From Nitrincola salilacus (lineage in GTDB: Bacteria > Pseudomonadota > Gammaproteobacteria > Pseudomonadales > Balneatricaceae): a DNA stretch of 64,000 bases. The notes beneath the pieces were generated by a model, which saw nothing but the letters and a program-made list of their open reading frames with translations, made no database searches and was not told the origin of the DNA. Position 1 is the first letter of the stretch, and the number at the start of each line of letters is the position of its first letter. The stretch lies in contig NZ_CP176580.1 in NCBI RefSeq assembly GCF_046271865.1, positions 3,162,001-3,226,000 of the forward strand, given 5' to 3'. Positions 17,549 to 28,200 of the stretch are shown piece by piece. A program made the position numbers and the translations under genes.

Positions 17549-18205
17549 TTACATCGGGCGCAGATTTATCTCGACTCGACGATTCTGTGCACGGCCCGCT
17601 TCACTGGCGTTGCTCGCGATAGGCTGGTTCGGCCCGGCACCATAAGTGGAGATCCTCGCTGGCTGTACGCCATTGGCGGACAGATAGGAAGCTACGCTTT
17701 GTGCACGGCGATTCGACAGGTTCTGGTTCAGCTCCATAGAGCCGGTGCTATCGGTGTGGCCAACAATATCAATTCCGTTCCTGTCGAACTCCTTGAAAAC
17801 CAATACCAGAGAGTTAAGCGTCGAGTAGAAGCCGCTGGAAATATCCGCCGAGTTGGTAGCAAAAGTGATGTTACCCGGCATGATCAGTTTCAGTTCATCG
17901 CCATTACGCTGCACCTGAACGCCAGTGCCTTGCAGAGTTTCACGCAGTTTGGCTTCCTGAGTGTCGACATAGTAGCCATAGCCACCGCCAGCCGCTGCGC
18001 CCACTGCTGCGCCGATCGCTGCGCCTTTGGCTCGGTCTTTCTTACTCGAAGTGGCCGCCCCGATCACGGCGCCTGTCACGGCACCAACCCCGCCATAAAC
18101 CCCAGCCTTACCGGCTTCACGTTCGCCAGTGTATGGGTTTGTAGTACAGCCAGCCAGAAGAGTAATGCCAACTGCAGCAAATGCCAGATTACGCCATTTA
18201 GTCAT
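17549..18205 (-). CDS. OmpA-family outer-membrane lipoprotein (YiaD/YfiB-like)
   Basis: A 218-residue lipoprotein: signal peptide with lipobox LLAGC (Cys at about residue 20), a glycine-zipper segment (AAIGAAVGAAAGGGYGYYVD), then a C-terminal OmpA-like domain that binds peptidoglycan. The binding pattern VGHTDSTGS followed by NQNLSNRRAQSV is intact. It anchors the outer membrane to the cell wall. AAGG lies eight bases before the ATG. It is the last gene of a minus-strand series that begins at mgtC. Confidence 0.9.
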   Translation of the reverse strand: MTKWRNLAFAAVGITLLAGCTTNPYTGEREAGKAGVYGGVGAVTGAVIGAATSSKKDRAKGAAIGAAVGAAAGGGYGYYVDTQEAKLRETLQGTGVQVQRNGDELKLIMPGNITFATNSADISSGFYSTLNSLVLVFKEFDRNGIDIVGHTDSTGSMELNQNLSNRRAQSVASYLSANGVQPARISTYGAGPNQPIASNASEAGRAQNRRVEINLRPM

Positions 18206-18310
18206 GCTTATGCCTTTATATTTGGTGTTGTGACAGTTCTATATCCGAATGTTTGAGCCTGACTCGGTCTGTAAGTTCCACATCACTCCTTCGCTTCGTA
18301 CTCTGACATA

Positions 18311-19483
18311 TCAATCGTTAAGTGCATGCTCCAGACTGGCCTTTATTTCGCTCCAGATAGCAACGAAGAAAGCGGTCAGTGGAACAGCGAGTACCATACC
18401 TATAATGCCACCCAATGCCGTTCCCCAGAAAAACAGGGAAATAACCACGAGTGCTGGGTGCAGACCTGAGCGGTTGGCCATAATCTTGGGAGTCAGCAGC
18501 AAACTTTCAATGGCTTGGACTGCTGCGAACACCAGCCCTGCCAGAACCAATAACTCAACACCACCATCTGGCTGAAAAAAGGCCATAGGCAGAACTACAA
18601 GCAGGCCAATCAGGGAGCCCAGGAAGGGGATAATATTCAACAAACCCAATACCAACCCTATCAATACACCGAACTCCAGGCCTATCAGTGAAAAGCTCAG
18701 GGCATACAAGGCCCCCATACACATGGCTATGATCAACTGTCCCTGAAAAAATGCAGTAACGTACTCCAGGAACACATCCATGAAATACAGCGCTTTCTGC
18801 TGAGTGGGCTTGTGGAAAATGGATAACAGTTCGGATACCGGTCCCCGGAGTAAATCCCCGGAGAGAAGGGTGAAGAACAGGAACAAGGGTACAAAGCTTA
18901 GACCCGCCAACAGTCCCAGATAGGACATAATGGTTTTCCCCGAGCCTTCCAGATCTGGCAAAACAGACTTACTCCCCTCTTCTCCATTGCTCTCCATCAT
19001 TGAGGAAAGCATGGCACTCAGTTCAGGAAAACGAGAAGAGAAACTCTCCTGCCAGCTTGCCAGCGTTTCAGGTAAGACGGTAATCAACTGGACGGCCTGG
19101 CTGACCAATGTGGGCACAAGCAAGATAATCAGCCCACCAATAACCACGCAGAAGACCAACAGTACAAGAATGATGGCCAGCAAGCGGGGAACGTGGAGGC
19201 GTCTTTTAAGAAATTTCACCACCGGATGAAGCACCAGCGCAAGGATACCGGCAAGTGACAGCGGCAAGAGCAGGTTATAGAACACATCCAGAATCAGGCC
19301 GAATAACCACACGATGATTCCGACCAGTACGATCAGTGCAACCAGAGAAAACATAACCGCCGTGTAGCGAAATAAGCGAAGCTCAACAGGTTTGAACAAT
19401 CGCTTATCCGGACGTAACACCGCCAGGTTTTGACCGGCCTCCTTTGCCCCACCACCCTGGGGTTCATGTACGTCGTGGGGCAT
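18311..19483 (-). CDS. AI-2E family transporter (PerM/TqsA-like membrane protein)
   Basis: A 390-residue inner-membrane protein of the AI-2E/UPF0118 family, with about eight transmembrane helices and the family's conserved C-terminal part (LGLLNIIPFLGSLIG, then ALGGIIGMVLAVPLTAF). Members export AI-2 or act in ion and osmotic homeostasis; the substrate is not predictable here. I prefer the ATG at 19483, with GGAG six bases upstream; an ATG at 19498 overlaps the stop of the DUF3185 gene (TAATG) and adds five residues. Either way the two genes are tightly coupled. Confidence 0.85.
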   Translation of the reverse strand: MPHDVHEPQGGGAKEAGQNLAVLRPDKRLFKPVELRLFRYTAVMFSLVALIVLVGIIVWLFGLILDVFYNLLLPLSLAGILALVLHPVVKFLKRRLHVPRLLAIILVLLVFCVVIGGLIILLVPTLVSQAVQLITVLPETLASWQESFSSRFPELSAMLSSMMESNGEEGSKSVLPDLEGSGKTIMSYLGLLAGLSFVPLFLFFTLLSGDLLRGPVSELLSIFHKPTQQKALYFMDVFLEYVTAFFQGQLIIAMCMGALYALSFSLIGLEFGVLIGLVLGLLNIIPFLGSLIGLLVVLPMAFFQPDGGVELLVLAGLVFAAVQAIESLLLTPKIMANRSGLHPALVVISLFFWGTALGGIIGMVLAVPLTAFFVAIWSEIKASLEHALND

Positions 19484-19497
19484 TATGCGCTCCTGCA

Positions 19498-19713
19498 TTA
19501 TTGGTTTGCGGTTTTACCGAACATCAGCATTCCAATACCCGCCACCGTAGAAGCCGCGCCAATAATCAGGAACCAGGTAGTGGAGTCGGTGAAGCGACCG
19601 GTAACGGCCTCCGTCACCTGATCGTCCAAGCTTTGGGATGACTGATATGCGAAGAAAAGCAAAATCAAACCCACAACAAGCAACACAAGAGCCAGAACTC
19701 TATTACTAGCCAT
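19498..19713 (-). CDS. DUF3185 family small membrane protein
   Basis: A 71-residue protein with two transmembrane helices (about residues 6-23 and 46-65) joined by a short loop containing the family's VTGRFTDSTTWFLI. The function of DUF3185 is unknown. A strong AAGGAGGTTGAA ribosome site precedes the ATG. Its stop codon overlaps or abuts the AI-2E transporter start, so the two are translated from one mRNA. Confidence 0.8.
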   Translation of the reverse strand: MASNRVLALVLLVVGLILLFFAYQSSQSLDDQVTEAVTGRFTDSTTWFLIIGAASTVAGIGMLMFGKTANQ

Positions 19714-19737
19714 TTCAACCTCCTTCAGGTGATCAGA

Positions 19738-19872
19738 TCACCGAGCGTAGTAGGACTCGATTGTCGAGTTCCAGGTAGGGTCAGCCATATCCGGCCATTG
19801 CCCCTTGTCGAAGCCCGGTGCATTATTCAGGCGCGCCATATCGACGTTCGGTTTATTTGTTGAGAACTTCAT
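19738..19872 (-). CDS. 44-residue conserved-looking small protein
   Basis: A frame of 44 codons, starting MKFSTNKPNVDMARLN and ending STIESYYAR. AGGG lies seven bases upstream of the ATG. Its start overlaps the stop of the preceding 43-codon gene as ATGA, a sign of translational coupling, and its stop is 24 bases before the DUF3185 gene. The composition (PGFDKGQWPDMADPTW, rich in Trp, Asp and Pro) is not that of chance sequence. No family is recognised. Confidence 0.55.
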   Translation of the reverse strand: MKFSTNKPNVDMARLNNAPGFDKGQWPDMADPTWNSTIESYYAR

Positions 19873-20000
19873 TTCGAACCCTTTTTCGATTTTCCGTTGA
19901 TATCTTTTAAAACAGCTCCATCCTTCGACTTTTCTTTTTCCTTGCCCGCACTTTTTTTGGCCTGATCTTTACTCTGATCTTTGATCTGATTTTTGGTCAT
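19869..20000 (-). CDS. 43-residue Lys-rich small protein
   Basis: A 43-codon frame, starting MTKNQIKDQSKDQAKK and very rich in Lys, Ser, Asp and Gln. GGAG lies nine bases before the ATG. Its TGA overlaps the next ATG in an ATGA junction. The repeated KDQ pattern and the charged, probably disordered nature recall CsbD-like stress proteins, but the similarity is compositional only. It likely heads a small-protein cassette leading into DUF3185 and the AI-2E transporter. Confidence 0.5.
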   Translation of the reverse strand: MTKNQIKDQSKDQAKKSAGKEKEKSKDGAVLKDINGKSKKGSK

Positions 20001-20189
20001 AATCTGTACTCCAGATATTGGTTTCCTTCAGGCCCTGCATCCGTCATAAACTCATGTAGACACAGGGTGAGTTACCAAGATAATTGAAGCTCAAAGTCTG
20101 GTCTGTGCGTTGTCGAACGTATCTGGATAGCGTATTTTTGAGACAAATTTCAGGCCAGAAAAATCCTACACATATCGATCCACTCTGCA

Positions 20190-21482
20190 TCAAAGCTGAG
20201 ATTTAATGGGCAGTAAAATCGTTTCAGAAAATTTTTCTCGCCAAGGCCGGTTCTTCCAGCGATCATAAGAGTAAGACTCAGCCTCCAGCAGATCATCTTC
20301 AAAAACCGCCGCCATCTTAGTGGCGAAGTCACTGCTGTAGACATTCAAACTCGCTTCGTCATTGAGCCGAATTGAGCGCATATCGAAATTAGTTGATCCT
20401 ACTGAAACAAATTCGGAGTCTATTACCAGCAGCTTGGTATGCAGCATGGTCGGCTGATAAACGTGAATCTCGGCACCTGCTTGCAGCAGCGTACCCCAAT
20501 CTATCTTGGAGGCAATCTTGACCGTAAACGCATCAATATGAGGTCCAGGCAATAGAATGCGCACTCGAACGTCGCGTCCGCGAGCAGCAACCAAGGCTTC
20601 GATCAGCAAAGGATCAGGCACAAAATAGGATGCTGCCAGGTCGATAGTTTCCTCGGCTGCCGCAATGGCAAGCAGATACATCAAATGCATGCTCTCGCTG
20701 CCGCCAGATGGCGAAGCAACAAACATGTGCGCATCCATATCGCCCTCATCCTGCAGGACAGGAAAGTAGTTCGGGCCGTTCAGCACTTTTCCAGTGGTCT
20801 TGATCCAGTTGTCGTTGAAGGCCGCTTGTAACTGCGCCACTACAGGCCCTTCAATCTGGTAGTGTGTATCTCGCCAGTGATCAGGATCTCCACCATCGCC
20901 TGTCCACTGATCTGCAATACCCACCCCTCCGGTGAACCCGATGAGTCCATCGATCACCAGGAGCTTACGATGGGTACGATTGTTCATACTGCCAAAGTTA
21001 TACCAGTGCAAAGGCCGAAATCGGTGGACCTGCACACCAGCCTCCTGCATGGAATCCAGCAACGATTGCTCCATCCTGGAGCTACCGACCCAATCAATGG
21101 TAACGCTGACGGGTACGCCTGCGCGGGCACGTTCGGAAAGAGCGTGCGATAACTCTTCACCAATTTCGCCCGACCAATAAATGAAGGTCTCGAAAGTGAT
21201 TGATGTTTGTGCCTCACGAATGGCGAGTAGCATCGCTGGAAAAATCTCGTCTCCGTTGTGCAACGCGGTCACTTTGTTGCCCTGCACTATCGCCGGACCC
21301 AACAGGACAGACATCTCTCGTCGAAATTGAGGATCGGAGATAGCATAGCGATGCTCAGCCTTGCGCTCCAAAACCTTCTCAGATGACTTGAAGTTCTGCA
21401 AAAATACCAGAATAAGGATGGTGGACAGCGCAGTGGCACCGATAGCCCAAAGCATAGATTTTCGTTTCCCAGTCAATGACAT
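20190..21482 (-). CDS. cls: Cardiolipin synthase-like phospholipase D family protein
   Basis: A 430-residue membrane-anchored protein with one N-terminal transmembrane helix (about residues 10-28) and two phospholipase D HKD motifs: His171/Lys173/Asp178 in HRKLLVIDG, and His348/Lys350/Asp355 in HTKLLVIDS followed by GSTNFDMRS. It would join phosphatidylglycerol molecules, or PG and another lipid, to make cardiolipin. The length is slightly below that of ClsA, with a single anchor as in ClsB/ClsC-type enzymes. It lies downstream of mgtC on the same strand. Confidence 0.85.
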   Translation of the reverse strand: MSLTGKRKSMLWAIGATALSTILILVFLQNFKSSEKVLERKAEHRYAISDPQFRREMSVLLGPAIVQGNKVTALHNGDEIFPAMLLAIREAQTSITFETFIYWSGEIGEELSHALSERARAGVPVSVTIDWVGSSRMEQSLLDSMQEAGVQVHRFRPLHWYNFGSMNNRTHRKLLVIDGLIGFTGGVGIADQWTGDGGDPDHWRDTHYQIEGPVVAQLQAAFNDNWIKTTGKVLNGPNYFPVLQDEGDMDAHMFVASPSGGSESMHLMYLLAIAAAEETIDLAASYFVPDPLLIEALVAARGRDVRVRILLPGPHIDAFTVKIASKIDWGTLLQAGAEIHVYQPTMLHTKLLVIDSEFVSVGSTNFDMRSIRLNDEASLNVYSSDFATKMAAVFEDDLLEAESYSYDRWKNRPWREKFSETILLPIKSQL

Positions 21483-21612
21483 CCCAGCCGCTTTTTAAAT
21501 CCACAGGTGACTCCTGACGCAACAGTCATAACGCGTACATCAACCAGAGTCGCCGAATGCTGGCAGCGTTGTCGGTGCGCTGGCGCACAGAGCGTAACGA
21601 TGAGCTTCAGTT

Positions 21613-22074
21613 CTACTTATCCTCTCGGGGACCCATAAACACTTTAGCCGGGGTCATGATCCTCAGGGTAAAGAATGTCAGCGCACTCAGAATCAGTGCA
21701 ATTTCTAGCCGACCAGTGGCCACTGATACGCCGATTGCTCCGGTTAACCACAGGCTCGCAGCAGTTGCTGTACCCGAAACAAAGCCTTCACCCTTCACTA
21801 CATTTTTGAGGATGGCACCACCGCCAATAAACCCTATACCGGTAATTATCCCCTCCATGACGCGTGCTTCTGCATCCGTTGAGGTCAGGACCTGAAGACC
21901 AACCAGCATATATGCGCATGCAGCGACAGCTACCAAAGGGAAAGTGCGCAGGCCCGCCGTACGTTCATGCTGTTCTCGGTCCCAACCAATCGGCAGCGCA
22001 AGGACAAAAGCGAACAACAAGTCGCGTAGATGCAGTAAGACAATAGTCCATTCAATTTCAGGTATCAGGTTCAT
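21613..22074 (-). CDS. mgtC: MgtC/SapB family membrane protein
   Basis: A 153-residue inner-membrane protein with four or five helices and the MgtC signature: ALPIGWDREQHERTAGLRTF, followed by MEGIITGIGFIGGGAIL and ATAASLWLTGAIGVS. It lacks the C-terminal ACT-like domain of Salmonella MgtC, so it belongs to the short SapB form. Such proteins influence Mg2+, pH and membrane-potential homeostasis. It is divergent from the glucan synthase and begins the minus-strand series reaching the OmpA lipoprotein. Confidence 0.85.
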   Translation of the reverse strand: MNLIPEIEWTIVLLHLRDLLFAFVLALPIGWDREQHERTAGLRTFPLVAVAACAYMLVGLQVLTSTDAEARVMEGIITGIGFIGGGAILKNVVKGEGFVSGTATAASLWLTGAIGVSVATGRLEIALILSALTFFTLRIMTPAKVFMGPREDK

Positions 22075-22268
22075 GTGCGTTCACTACAGGATTGAAAGTT
22101 TAATCGCGAAAGTATGAGTAAAAAGCTGATTGAGCATTCTCAAATGAAACGAATCAGTTGGTTTGAGACCAGCCTAAGGGTTGGAGGCCCATCGCATCTG
22201 TACGTTGCCGCACCCAGCTCAAAAACGTTGATCTTTATCCCTAAGTTCTCTAGCGCACAGACATCCGA

Positions 22269-25200
22269 GTGGTCCGACTCCGATCATATAGCTCCCTCCG
22301 TTTGAGTAGAGCACCAATATCAAACACTAAAGACGAGGGTCAGCAAGGAGCAAAAGCCATCAACGCTTTCAAATTTTCGGCCCGCACACGGAACGAGCTA
22401 CGCCATGACCAGGACACCGAGTTATTGCGCGCAGAGCTGTTCAGCATTGAGCAGCTCAAACGTCATGCGGTTTCCCTGGGTGGAAAACATCAAATCGAGC
22501 AACGTTCGGGGAGAGACAGGTTACTGCCACGGCTGGCGGACAATGAGCGCGTTCTGCTGGCGGCCTATGATGCTGTCACGGCCGCAGCAAAGCCTGGGCT
22601 ACGGGTCATTCCAACCGAATCATGGTTGCTCGACAACTTTTATCTGATCGAGCAGCAGATCAGCCTGGCACGTAGACATCTTCCACGCGGATACAGTCGG
22701 CAGTTGCCACGTCTGGCCGATGGTCAGTCGGTCGGTTTTCCTCGTATTTACGATTTGGCACTGGAGTTGATTTCACACATGGATGGGCGCGTAGATAGCG
22801 ACAACGCCTCCCAATTCATTGCCGCTTACCAGACAGTGGAACACTTGAAGCTGGGCGAGTTATGGGCCTTCCCGATCATGCTGCAGTTGGCGTTGCTGGA
22901 AAATCTGCGCCGCGTTGCTGTGCGCATTGCCCAACGACGCGAGGAGCGTGATGAAGCCATCAAGTGGGCGGACAGGATGTTTGCCGCAGCCGAAAACGAT
23001 CCGAAGCATTTAATCCAATTGCTGGCTGAGTTCGCCCATTCTGATATACCGCTGACCGCACCGTTTGTGGAGGAGTTTTACGACCGGCTTCAGGCTTTGG
23101 GACCTGCCATGGCCTTTGTACAAACCTGGGTCGAGCAGAAGTTGATCGAGCAGGGTGTAACGGCTACGAAGCTGTCGGAGGCTGCCGGGCGTGCGGATGC
23201 GGCCAACCAGATATCCATCGCCAATAGCATCGGCAGCCTGCGCTTCATCGGTGCCAAGGACTGGAAGGAGTTTGTCGAATCGCTCAGTGTCGTCGAAAAG
23301 ACTTTACGTGAAGATCCATCGGGCATGCACGCCAGTCAGGATTTTGCTACACGTGACCGCTACCGGCATGTCATCGAAGACGTGGCACGAGGCAGTACCT
23401 ACAGCGAAATGGAGGTGGCGCGCGAGGCCATTGTTCTCGCTCAGGCGGCTGCCGATAATCAAAGCCTCAGCGACCGCAGCGCTCATGTCGGCTACTACCT
23501 GGTCGATAATGGTCGGCCATATCTGGAGCGTGCAGTAGGCTGTCGCCCATCATTGAAAAACCGTGTAAAAAGGCTGTGCCGGCCTATTTGTCTACCCCTC
23601 TATTCAGGCTCCATTGCGTTACTGACGTTGCTCACGACAGCAGCTGTACTTTATGCGATTGATGGGTTCGCACTCTATGACTGGCGCTACCTGTTTTTTG
23701 CCATCGCCGGTATGGTTGGGACCTCGGCACTCGCGGCAGCGCTGGTAAACCTGATGGTCACGCTGTTTGTGCCTCCTCGCGCATTACCACGACTGGATTT
23801 TTCACAGGGTATTCCCGTCGCTCACCGCAGTATGGTGATCGTGCCCACTTTGCTCAGCAGTCGGCAGGAGATCGATAACCTGCTTGAGGCCCAGGAGATA
23901 CGATATCTCGGCAACCGAGATCTGAACCTGTTTTTTGCTTTGCTGACGGATTTTCGTGACGCACCTGAGCAGACACTCCCAGACGATTTGGCCCTCGTGG
24001 ATTACGCGCGCTCAGCAGTCGAGACACTCAACGCAATCTATTGCGACGATCGTCCCTGCATCTTCTATCTTTTTCACCGACCACGGCTGTGGAATCCGTT
24101 CGAAGGTGTTTGGATGGGTTACGAGCGCAAGCGCGGCAAGCTTGAGCAGTTCAATGCCAGGCTACGGGGCGAAGAGCTGACTGCCTTCTCGGAGATCGTA
24201 GGCGACCAGACTATCCTGACATCGATTCAGTACGTCATCACTCTGGATACCGATACACAATTGCCTCGCGATGCTGCACGCACTCTGATAGGCAACCTGG
24301 CGCATCCACTCAACAGGCCGGTCTACGACACCGACAAGGGACGCATTGTAGAAGGCCACGCGATTCTGCAACCGCGTGCCTCGATCAGCCTGATCAGTGC
24401 CAATCAGTCTCGCTTTACCAAACTATTCGCGGGCGACTCCGGGCTCGACCCCTACACGCGCGAGGTGTCGGATGTGTATCAGGATATTTTTGGGGAAGGA
24501 TCGTTTATCGGCAAGGGCATTTACGACGTCGACGCGTTTCGTCAGGCCGTCGACGGATGCTTTCCTGAAAATCTCATCCTCAGTCACGACCTTCTGGAAG
24601 GTGGATACGCGCGCTCTGCTTTGGTGACCGACGTAGAGCTGATAGAGGAGCAACCCGCCAGTATCGCCATGGAGTCAAGTCGACGCCACCGCTGGATCCG
24701 CGGTGATTGGCAACTTGCTGGCTGGCTGCTGCCACGTGTGCCTGGACCACCCGGGGTGAATGGTGCCAGATCGAAGCGGCTGGCAAACCCTCTGTCGGCT
24801 CTGTCGCTGTGGAAAATTTTCGATAACCTGCGACGCAGCCTGGTGTCGCCGGCACTGCTTGCTCTACTGATCGTGGGATGGTTTACGGGCCAGGGAGTCA
24901 TGTCGACCCTGCTGGTTTTGGCTGTGGTATTTCTGCCCATTTTGCTGTCTACCTTAATCGAACTGATTCGTAAGCCTGCACAGTGCAACTGGCTGATGCA
25001 TCTGAGCCTGACCGGACAATCTGCTGGCCGCCCGATCGCACTCGCCCTGCTGACCCTGGCCTTTTTGCCCTATGACACGCGTATTGTTCTGGGCGCTATC
25101 TGGCGCTCAGGCGTGCGTATGCCGTTTACCCGACGCGGTTTGCTACTGTGGCAACTACCCGGCTACGCACGACGCAACGCTTGCCGGTCGCTGACTGATT

Positions 25201-28200
25201 GTTACTCGGAGATGTGGGTAGCGCCGGTTCTCGCAGCGGGACTGGTTGTTGGACTGGTTGTAGGACTGGGTTTTGAACTGAGTGTGGGGCTGATAATGAC
25301 ACCAGCAACCTGGCTCGTCGCGTCCCCAATGCTATTGTTGTGGCTGGTGTCGCCTGCCGTCGGCTGGTGGATCAGTCAGCCGCTGGTTGCCCTAACTCCT
25401 GGTTTGAGTGGCGAACAAAACATCTTCCTGCGTACAGTGGCCCGCCGTACCTGGCGCTACTTTGCAGATTTCGTGGGTCCGGATGAAAACTGGCTGCCCC
25501 CCGATAACTTCCAGACCTACCCTGCACCAGCCATTGCCTCACGTACCTCGCCCACCAATTTGGGCATGTCATTGCTCGCCGACCTGGCAGCGGTCGACTT
25601 TGGTTATCTCACTACAGGCGAATGTCTGCAGCGTATCGGCAACACCTTCACAGCGATGGAGAAACTGGAACGCTACCGCGGCCATTTCCTTAACTGGTAC
25701 GACACCAGAACGATGCTACCGCTCCACCCGCTATACGTCTCTTCTGTGGACAGCGGTAACCTGGTGGGTAGCCTGCTCACGCTGCAGGCGGGCCTGGCTG
25801 AGATGAAAAACCAACCGGTGTTATCATTCAGCGCGTTGCAAGGATTGCAGGATACCCTACAGGTGTTGACCGAACAGCTACCCACCTCTTCAGACCCTTT
25901 ACTGGTAGAAAACTGTCGCCTGCTGCAGGAAACACTGCACGCCATCACACTGAAAGGTCCGCCGCAAACAATGGCTGCTGCCATCAGTTCGCTGGACCAG
26001 ATTGAGCACATTGGCGGCTCACTGCTTGCCTGGCTGCCATTGGATGTCGACAGGGATGGAGAACTGTTTTACTGGGCACGGGCATTTGACCTGCAGCTCC
26101 GAGCGCTTCGCGACGAACTCGAATGGCTGGTACCTGAATCGTGGCAAGGCAGTACGCTGCCGACCCGAATGGAGTTGGCGGGCTCGAATGCCAGATCTGA
26201 TGGAATAGCCGCACAGTCACAAATCGACCTCATCGACGATTTGATGAATCGATGCCGCGCTCTGGCACAGATGGATTTCACGTTTCTCTACGATACGGAA
26301 TCCGGCCTGTTGACCATTGGATACGACATGAATGAACGGCGCCGAGATCCTGCCTGCTACGATCTATTGGCGTCAGAAGCGCGCCTGGCCAGTTTTCTGC
26401 TTATCGCACAGGGGCAGGTACCGCAGAAACATTGGTTCGCGCTCGGCCGCCTGCTGACCAGTCATGGTGGTGACGTCAGCCTGATTTCGTGGAGCGGTTC
26501 GATGTTCGAATACCTGATGCCGCAGTTGATCATGCCGAGCTACGCCAATACTCTGCTGGAACATACCTGCAAAGCTGCCGTATCACGCCAGATTGAATAC
26601 GGTCGGCAACGTGAGGTGCCTTGGGGAATTTCCGAATCCTGCTACAACGCCACCGACTTCAATCAGGTCTACCAATACCGGGCTTTCGGCGTGCCTGGCC
26701 TGGGCTTCAAACGCGGGCTGGGAGACGACTTGGTGATCGCCCCTTACGCCAGTGCGCTGGCGCTGATGGTGATGCCGCGTGAAGCCTGTCGCAATCTACA
26801 GGTATTAGCCGATCAGGGATTCCTCGGCGAATACGGGTTTTACGAAGCCATCGACTACACGCCCTCTCGTGTGCCAAGAGGTAAGACGCATGCCATCGTG
26901 CAGAACTTTATGGTCCATCACCAAGGCATGAGCCTGCTCTCCTTTGCACATGTTTTGCTTGATCAGCCAATGCAGCGCCGCTTTATGTCAGACCCTCTGG
27001 TACGGGCGACCGAATTACTGCTGCAAGAGCGGGTACCGAGGAAGAGCGATACCTTGCACCCACACGCGGCAGAAGTCAGCGCGGCCGCTCGCCCCCCCAA
27101 CGCAGACGACGGCGCGATGATGCGGGTGTTTACCGACCCCGACACACGACTACCTGAAGTTCACCTGCTGTCAAACGGCCGCTATCATGTCATGGCAACC
27201 CATGCAGGCGGCGGAGCCAGCCGCTGGGGTGACCTCGCCGTTACCCGCTGGCGCGAAGATGCCACCTCGGACGGCTGGGGCACTTTCATTTACCTGCGCG
27301 ATTGCAACAGCGGTAAATACTGGTCGACGACGCACCAGCCGACCCTGTGCCAAGCCGATTATTACGAAGCGATTTTTGTACAGGCGCGCGCAGAGTACAG
27401 GCGGCGTGACCACGCTATTGAAGCACATACCGAGATCAGCGTATCACCGGAAGACGATGTCGAGATACGTCGTGTCACGCTCACCAATCAATCGTCGCGT
27501 ACCCGTCAGATTGAAGTAACGAGCTTCACGGAAGTTGTGCTTGCGCCGCTGACCGCCGACCTGGCACATCGCTCATTCAGTAATCTGTTCGTACAGACTG
27601 AAATCCTGCCCGAGCAAAAAGCAATTCTATGCACCCGACGCCCCCGCACACCGGGTGAACAGGTTCCCTGGATGTTTCATCTGCTTGCCGCACCAGGTTC
27701 TGTGGCTAGCGAGCCTTCCTGCGAGACTGATCGTGCGCGCTTTATTGGGCGCGGCCGTACAGCGGCCAATCCGTTGGTACTGGATGATGAAGGCCACTCG
27801 GCTTTATCAAACACCCAAGGGGCAGTGCTTGACCCCTGTGTGGCAATCCGCAGCACCCTGACCTTATCGCCCGACGAATCAACAAGCGTGCAGATCATTA
27901 CCGGCGTTGCAGATACACGCGAGGCCGCACTGGCTCTGATCGAGAAATATGGTGACCGCCACTTCGTTGAGCGCGCGTTCGAACTGGCCTGGTTCCAGAG
28001 CCAGGAGGTACTGCGACACCTGAACGCAACCGAAGCCGATGCTCAGATTTTTGGCCGCCTGGCCAGCTCTGTCATTTACGGTAATGCTTTGCGCCGCGCG
28101 GCTCCCGGCATTATTGCCCGCAACCAATTGGGACAACCCGGATTGTGGCGCTTTGCCATCTCGGGAGATCTGCCCATCGTATTACTGTTTATCGGCGACG

